64,000 nt of DNA, from the NCBI GenBank assembly GCA_019914945.1, contig CM034107.1, positions 11,470,001 to 11,534,000 of the forward strand, written 5' to 3'. The notes beneath the pieces are model-generated. The model did not search any database. It was not told the origin of the DNA and saw nothing but the letters and a program-made list of their open reading frames with translations. Below are positions 57,052 to 64,000 of this stretch, one piece after another. The position numbers were made by a program, and so were the translations under genes. Positions within the stretch are counted from its first letter, which is position 1. Each line of letters opens with the position of its first letter. Origin of the DNA: Typha latifolia. Its lineage: Eukaryota > Streptophyta > Magnoliopsida > Poales > Typhaceae.

Positions 57052-57464
57052 AGATGATGATTGATCTCTTGACCCATATTGCTTTTACTACCATTTAAAA
57101 AAAAAAATGTCAACTGGGATGAGCTCCATGATTAGGCCAAAAGTCGATAGATTGGGAACAAAAGAAGAACCGAGGCGAAGCGGCTCAGCAAGGACAAGAT
57201 GTAGGTCCTGTTCTTCAATGATATGAATTACTGGCAATGGTTGAATCATTGTAGATAAGCATTAGCATTTACCAATGTTTTACGAAGACGACACTTAATT
57301 CATATGTTTATATCTCTACAAGCATAATCAACCAACTCCTCTCGACTGCTTTCTATTTATTTGACATTTTCTAAGAAGATAATGGACCATTGCCCAAGGA
57401 TTGCTTTGCCGGTTTGACAAGCCTTGCGTCTCAGTGGAAATACTGGCACGCCTCTAATATTTGA

Positions 57465-57932
57465 AGTTAATTATATTTTGACCCCTCAATTAATACTCTG
57501 CATATATACATATATATATATACCCATCCTGAATTATTTAATTATATGAGTAAGTCTAAGTTTCTTCGGTTAGAGATTTAATTAGAGTTTAGAAAAAATT
57601 AACTAACTAATTAGATGATAAAAATGTCTTACTTTAGAAGTGGATTTTGAGGGAAATTAGAGACAATTAATTTAGAGTTTAATATTTGAAAAGGTTGTCA
57701 TAAAGATTATTAAAGTGAAGATGAAAGGATATAGAAGGAAGATAAGAGTATTTTTGTCAATCTATTAAGTTGTCAATTTCTAAAATTATTTCTATTGAAT
57801 TTCTAAGAAAATATTAATAGAGGGGGCTTAATGATACATTTAAATAGTTCAGGGGATGTATATGTCTATTATATTCGTAAAGGGGTGAAAGTAATATAAG
57901 ACAATAGTTGAGGGATCAAAATAGAATTAACT
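57465..57932. mobile_element. Fold-back MITE-like element, 468 bp
   Basis: The left end AGTTAATTATATTTTGACC (57465 onward) and the reverse complement of the right end (AGTTAATTCTATTTTGATC, to 57932) match over about 27 nt with three differences. A second block farther inside, ACATATAC...CCTGAA-TATTTAA, also matches in inverted orientation. The interior is AT-rich without coding capacity. It fits a non-autonomous DNA transposon with long terminal inverted repeats. I could not fix a target duplication. Confidence 0.7.
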
Positions 57933-58224
57933 CAGTATTTGTTTTAAATGTCTTTATACATGTATAATTTGAATGTATGTATTAAAGGCTGCATTAAAAT
58001 CTCTTATTCTTAGATAATATTATAAATGACCTATTCATATACCAAATTTAACAAATTTGAATGAATTGACATAATAATTTTAAAGAGCATTTTTTTATTA
58101 TGAATCTAGTACCAAAAATACAAATATAAAAAAAAAACTTTTACAAATAATAGATCCGGCAAAATTAAGTTAGATATATAATTGCACACCTCAAATTAGT
58201 TTTTAAGGTGCGAGAAAAAGAAAA

Positions 58225-58440
58225 AAGAAAAAAGAAAATTCGGTGCCGACCGGCATGGGTCGTCAATACACCCCCAGCACAGGGCTGTGCTACCGGCAGA
58301 ATCCGTGCCGGATGTCGATACTTGGTTGGCACGACAAGTCTCTGTCGGCACTGGGCACGCCTTACATTGCCACTGCCGTGGTTGTCACTGAGCCAATGGA
58401 TAGTCGTAAATGCGAGTCTTATAAGCCAAGGAATTAGTCA
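58225..58440. repeat. GC-rich island of unknown origin
   Basis: About 215 bp rich in CGGCAC/GTGCCG-type words (TGCCGACCGGCATGG, GTGCCGGATGTCGATAC, GTCGGCACTGGGCAC) in AT-rich surroundings. The style resembles the insert at 11675-11995. The open frames here on plus overlap in two frames and are not convincing genes. Confidence 0.4.
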
Positions 58441-59672
58441 TAATAAATGGGAGTATTGTTGAAGTGCAGTAAGGGACCCAGGTCCCAGGGTTGAATAGAA
58501 AGGGTGTTTAGTTTGAAAGCCAAATGGAGCAGTTGTTTTTGGCTGTTCTTTCTATGGAACCACACTTTTTTCTCCCCCAAGAGACTTTGCCCCATGGAAT
58601 AAATAGAGCTGAGCTGCAAGGTCAGATAGAGAAAATTCAACCTTGTAAGATAATTTTCTGAACACAATATGTGAGGATGGTGGATCTGCAATTTGGATAG
58701 CTAGTAATTACCACTGCACAATAATAATTCGAGGTTGAAATATAATTTCTAGTGTTAGTGAGCAGAATAATTTACCATACTGCTACTGAAATATGAACTT
58801 ATTGATCCTGAATAATATCTATTACAGACCACTCTAAGCTGGAGCAAAATATAACGCAACTTTAGTAATATTTCTCCTACAGAGGTCAAGTTTCAATCAA
58901 GTAAAGCCGTACTCATGTTCTCTTATACATATATGCAACAAGAATAACACAAGAAATTCCAGAATTCCAATGATTGAAGTCAGGCATCTGCTTTTCACAA
59001 GCTCATGCTTCACTTTGCTGTTAAAAATTAATACAACTTACGTGTTTGCTACAACCTTTCTACAGGTCCACGATCTCGTTGAACTTTAACACATTATATA
59101 AATCTAAAGAATATCCACAGCAAGCTGAGTTCTTACAATACATCCAATGCAACTAAAAAGATTGTACCCCTTAATTAGACGATACATGGGAACTACTGAA
59201 ATTGATAAACTTTGAAAGAATATCTTACAGAACAACAAAATCAGAAACCACAAAGTGCATCTTCGAAAGGGGTAGCTTGTTGAACAGCACAAAATTAGCA
59301 GAAAAGGTCGCACAATCTCACCTTTTCACACAAATATACAATATATTTCTCTGGATAATATTTCCACTCAAAAAAAAAAAGAAAAAAAAGCTGAGAAGCA
59401 GATAACCAGACGAAAAAGAAAAGCCAAAGTTAATAGCTTAAACTTATACAAATGCACTAAATGTTCAATTGAGATTGTAATATGGTACAAGAATTGATTT
59501 TCTAACTGACAGAAGACAATTGGGATCTGTCAACTTGAAAAAGTATACAAAAGAATGGAATAGCCTAGTTACAAATTCTAAACTGCAAGGGGTATTTAAT
59601 AGGTTAGTTGGATTATAATAACCCACCCTGATCTAGAGTCTCGAGTATGCACAGAAGTATAATTGGCTCTCA

Positions 59673-62600
59673 TTAGAAACTGAATTTCAAATCTGAAAGG
59701 TCATCCATTGGGATTTCCAGGCCCACTAAGTCATGGTCTAGTAGTGTTTCTTCATCAACATTCAACCAAGAACCAATATCCTGACCTTGTCCACCCAGAC
59801 CTTCAGCTACATCTATTTCATCAATAGAGTCTATTCCAGGCAACGGCAAGTTTGTGAAAATACTATCTACATCTTTTGATGAATCCTGAACATTAGGTGC
59901 ACTCTGTATTTCAGTTTCTTGATTAATTTTCATGCCAGAAGAACTCGTGGTTTCACAGGACTCACGTGCTGAAGGTGTCGTATAATTGGCTGCCTCTGAA
60001 ACCTTACCAAGACCGTTCCCAGATGTTGATAATTGGGCTATCTTTTGCTTTGGCTTTGCCTTCGTTTTGCGTTCACCTCTTCCATTGCTTAATGATGGGC
60101 GGCCAGCCTTAGAAGTTGAATTTCTTGTTGCCACATCTTTGCTTTGATCGCGGTCCCTATCCAATCTTTTCCATTTTGCACCACCTGGAAGAGTGTGGCT
60201 CAGAGTTGATGTGCCTCTTGAAGCAGCTGTAACCACATCATCAAGTAGCACCTCCCTCTTTTTCACTCTATTTGAAATCGGGTCATTTTCCACTAAAGTT
60301 TGCTCAGGCATCTGAATGAGACCTTGATATGGATGCAATAGACCACCGTCCAACTTCTGTCCAATCCCATGTCTATCAGTGATAGCTGTCGTCGTACCTG
60401 AAGCCAACGCACCAGGAGATGCAAATATAAATCAACACGATCCTTCATACTTAAACTGAAAGAGAAAGAAACTTTCCCTCTAAATAACCATAAGGTGGCA
60501 ATAGAAAGAGAAAACCATTTAGCAGAAGGAATAACATATCCATGTCGAGAGAAAAGCATAAAGAGCAAAGATAAGGATGGTATATATGTAAACTCATAAA
60601 TACCTTTAGGTGGACTACCTGATACTCGAGTGCCTAACTGAGGAATATGTGATTCCACAGATACATTAGCTGTAACACCAGAGGTAACACCATCTGCATA
60701 TTTTGCATCACTGCTCTGCACAGATGCAGAGAAGATCACATCCTGTAAGGCAGGTTCACTAAAGCAACTTCGACCTGTTTCCTCGAACTTCTGGCATCTA
60801 GCTAGAGTTCGCTTAGCAAAGGCCAAGGCAAGAATCTTTGAGACCTTACTAGCACCACTCTTATGACTTGATCCACTCCGACCACCCTGTCCAAATTGCA
60901 GCTTTTAAAAGCACATAGCACACAAAATTTTATGTCTGTCTATGAACAAAATGATTCTGAATGACATCAGTCCACAAACAAAAAACTGTGGTTCTAACAA
61001 CAGACTCTGCGAAGAAATATGATATACAGTAATGCAGGCATGAATTTTGCTAGAGCAGGTTAGCTTTTGTTAGAAAATTTAACAGACAGTGCTTTTAGAC
61101 TGTTTCTGTTATTCAAAAATATTTATCTCAATGTGATTAAGCTGCATGTTTGCTACCAGAAGAATCCTGGGAAACTACTTTATACAATCAGGAGAATTTT
61201 AAGGGAGTTGTAGCATCCAAACTCATCGTGACTAAAATTATGGAAAGATGGATATTAGTAAAACACTAGGTAGAGAACATTTAAAAGTGCTTAATCTCGT
61301 ATACGGAGACAATAATTACCAGGAGCCTTCTATATGCCATCTCAACAAGCTTGTTTATTGCCAGCTGCTCGAGATTCCTGCCAAGTAAATGACAGAAGCG
61401 ACAAGTCATTCTACATTATAAATAACACATAACTGATCAAACCCAGACTAACAATGCTAACTATTCATACCTCTCCTCGACTAGTTTGGCATCTTGAATA
61501 GCTTGTTCCAACTTATGCAGTTGAGTTTTCTTTTGCTTCAACTGTTAAAATAACCACACAAAAAAAAAAAATCAGTTGTCACTTCTATAGATAAAGAACA
61601 CACAAGAGAAGATAGAGGTGTTCAACTGCTAATAACACCAGTTAGAGAGGGATGTGTCAAGCAGGTCTCCAGCAGATGCTTAGAACATCGTAAAACTTTA
61701 TTTAGAACTTCTAGTCTATATTAAGAAGTCCATTTCCATATGATGGAAAGAAATTCTACCTAGCAAATAAGTAGATCTTAGAATTATATAGGGCATAAAA
61801 ATAAGTATAATTCTAGAAGAACATATCACAAAATGCATGGCATTTATTGTGCGAAGAAAGAGGAAAGAAAATTTCTAAAATATAAACTGAATCATGTTCA
61901 AGGTTTTCTCAAGGATTAAATATGATCAGAATCAACAAAAGAAATATTCTTGATACAGGAGAGAATATCAATCAACCTGCTGATAAAGTTGCATCTTTAG
62001 CTGTAATATGGCTTTATCAATCTCACCATCTTCTCCCTCATCTAGCTCAGGCTGCAATAAGAATATCAAAATGGAAAAGCATTAATTAGACATGAGAAAG
62101 AAAAGGAGAATTAGTTTTAAACAAAAAGGATCGATTAGACATGAAAACACACAGAAAATCAGTTCAAAAAGAAAATAGTAGTATGTGCCCTTCCAAGGAA
62201 AATAGCCAAGATGAGGGGCTTGAGGTGATCCTGAATAATTGGCAAGATAGAAGGTTGCTACATAAGAAGAAAAAAAAAACTCATGAATAGATTGTGCAAG
62301 AAAAATGTTTGGTACTTAAGAAAAAGGTGATAGCTAGGCAGAAAGCCGAGCAAATGCAACCATTGTCAAATTGATAAGTGTGACGCATCACAATCAATAC
62401 AATCCAAAATGTTTCATGCAGGCAAAGTGTTGGTGCAAAATATATTAGCGGCTTGTCATATTTCCTTGTGCTTTCACTGGCATTTCAATCAAGAAGTTTC
62501 TTGAAAATAACAAAACTAGGTAAGTTTGTAGTGTGCATACCACAATATCCGGATATAGCCCAATACTATGCAGCTCCATCAAGATCTTGTCGTCCAAAGA

Positions 62601-64000
62601 TATATGATCAAACTGACACTCATATGGGGAAGTACCAGAAAAACTTGTGCACAAGGCTTCTAGCTGATTTGGATTTGCTGGAAAAGTTTCTGGCAGAATC
62701 CCACTAGTTGAATGCACAATAGAATTATTTTCCGCCGAAAGATCATCACCATTTATGAAGTGCTGAAGAGAACTCCTAGAGTTGCTAGAAGCTGTAAATC
62801 CATTGCAGAGTACCTTATCTACAGGATGATTTTTCAGATTTTCAAAATCCAAGTCAAACTGAAAATCGGGTTTCATAACTTGAGCCTCATGATCATTTTT
62901 GGCATGGTTAATAGCAGGGAAACATTCAGTTGGAAACTGTACAAACATATCTCCTTGTGGAATGCTCCGGTCAAAGAATTCATTTTCATCTTCTGCAATG
63001 AAAGCCGAGAGAAGTCTCTGTGATAGCGGCACCATTTTCTCAAACCATTTGTTTGTTTCAACGTTTCTAGATTCCACTTTTATGAGTTGTGAGTCATCAG
63101 CTGAAGCTAGCCCAGCAACAGGTTTGTCTGGTCCGAGCACATTTCTCTTACTTTGTTCTATTGATAAAGAAGAGTGAGCTGAAGGCAATAATTGAGATGG
63201 AAGCTCATCCTGGAAACGAGAAACGGATTTATATCCATGGAGTTCACATAGAAATAACTGAAGTAGAAAAACTCAGAAATCCAAAATATTTTGTAACTAT
63301 TTCTAGAATTATTAATCTGGTACAGGTAGATATTATTATGCCCAGCCAAAAGCATGGTTACCTGGAAGCGAAAGAAATAAATAGGACAATTGTGAAACCT
63401 AAACAGTCTAAATTAAACATGACGGTAATTTAAAAGGAGGAAAAAAATGCTCTAATGCTGAAGAAGTTCGTACCATTATCCTATGATCAGCATCAGCAAT
63501 GTCAAATACACTACTGTCCAGCTCCTCAACAAAATTTATCTAGTAGAATGGTCGATCAAACAATAAATGTTTGTGAGCAACAGTGAAATAAATAAATTGA
63601 AGTAATCATATCGTCTAAAATAAAATTAAAACTAGCCTGATGCTTCACGAAATTTATATCTTCTGAAGTGACAAAAGTGAAAAACTGTTCCACTTTCTTC
63701 CAGAAAGAACCTAAGCATGCATCATCTGCAGTAGCAGCAAGGAAGGTGAAATTAATAAGTCAAACACAAAACTATGCTCCTCGGAACACAGATAGATAAG
63801 GTTGAATGCGCACAGCTAGCAGTATGAGCAGCATTTGCAGCCAGTAAGAGTTCTTCCCAGTCATCATCTGATTCACCTAAAATAACAAGTATCTGAGAGT
63901 CTGACAGAACTAAATATAGGAAGAACATGTCTGATGAAACAAAAGCTAACCTGTCAGGTCTGAGGAACCATTAGGTGCAATTTGCCCAGGACGAGTGTAA
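59673..64000 (-). CDS. 3' part of a large plant nuclear-type protein (At2g19390/At4g29790-like), partial
   Basis: Ten exons visible on the minus strand: over 64000-63951, 63876-63814, 63725-63637, 63539-63474, 63209-62541, 62051-61977, 61541-61471, 61377-61320, 60886-60604 and 60397-59673, with one continuous frame. Readable blocks include ESDDDWEELLLAANAAH, INFVEELDSSVFDIADADHR, a helical stretch LKQKKTQLHKLEQAIQDAKL, LVEMAYRRLL and GGAKWKRLDRDRDQSKD. The C-terminus has ERKTKAKPKQKIAQLSTSGN, and ends SWLNVDEETLLDHDLVGLEI then PMDDLSDLKFSF. These blocks match a plant-only family of large uncharacterised proteins (Arabidopsis At2g19390 and At4g29790, as I recall). Lys/Arg-rich stretches suggest a nuclear place. 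The 5' part lies beyond the right edge. One intron (63636-63540) appears to be GC-AG. Function unknown. Confidence 0.8.

Larger units (their letters stand above)
57052..59672. other. Intergenic, AT-rich, with repeat insertions
   Basis: Between the TGA gene and the 3' end of the last gene. It holds a fold-back element (57465-57932) and a GC-rich island (58225-58440), described separately. The remainder shows only A/T-rich DNA and short random frames. Confidence 0.5.

Noticed and set aside
1..64000. CRISPR arrays, prophages, operons or biosynthetic clusters
   Set aside because: The window is plant nuclear DNA; none of these structures is visible, and no viral protein was recognised.

Overview
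This is nuclear DNA from a flowering plant. Genes are broken by many GT-AG introns inside AT-rich intergenic and intronic DNA. There is a nuclear tRNA-Cys(GCA), plant-only families (FANTASTIC FOUR, BIC, UPF0496, class IV glutaredoxin-like, PADRE/DUF4228), chloroplast-targeted proteins (FtsZ2, ferredoxin, an At5g03900 homologue), and abundant (CT)n and (TA)n microsatellites. The combination of GC-rich intronless genes with AT-rich long-intron genes fits a non-grass monocot, but that placement is a weak inference.

Layout from left to right. 1-1.1 kb: 5' end of RNase H2 subunit A (minus, runs off the left edge). 2.4-3.1 kb: a FANTASTIC FOUR protein. 5.3-13.3 kb: a complete 14-exon SEC23-type COPII gene (minus), head to head with SmD2 (14.2-15.7 kb, plus). 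16.8-18.0 kb: a glutaredoxin-like protein with CxxC pairs. 18.2 kb: tRNA-Cys. 18.6-20.3 kb: a secreted alpha carbonic anhydrase. 23.9 kb: a small PADRE-type protein. 27.2-28.4 kb: a UPF0496 protein. 29.3-36.9 kb: a 13-exon plastid membrane protein (At5g03900 family). 38.3-38.7 kb: root-type ferredoxin with an intron in its leader. 41.8 kb: a BIC1/BIC2-type cryptochrome inhibitor. 44.0-48.2 kb: seven-exon FtsZ2. 52.5-57.1 kb: twelve-exon TGA9/TGA10-type bZIP factor. 59.7-64 kb: 3' part of a large plant protein resembling At2g19390/At4g29790, running off the right edge.

I assembled the exons of all split genes by reading splice sites and checking that the summed lengths keep frame. SEC23 gives 747 aa, SmD2 106, carbonic anhydrase 276, At5g03900-like 526, FtsZ2 480 and TGA 488, all close to the sizes I expect for these families. 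The genes form no operon or gene cluster. They are unrelated housekeeping, plastid, signalling and transcription genes. Shared promoter features are site II (TGGGCC/GGCCCA) and telo-box motifs at the housekeeping genes.

I found no CRISPR array, prophage, virus or biosynthetic cluster, and no clear new system. The points most worth a second look are: a 44-bp LINE-tail remnant with a perfect 17-bp target duplication in an intron; a perfect 17-bp inverted repeat in a TGA intron; two fold-back (MITE-like) elements; orphan clusters of site II promoter motifs; a W-box cluster upstream of the PADRE gene; an internal duplication and complete lack of cysteine in the At5g03900-like protein; a GC-AG intron; and an isolated, exon-like 3' end at 37.6 kb.
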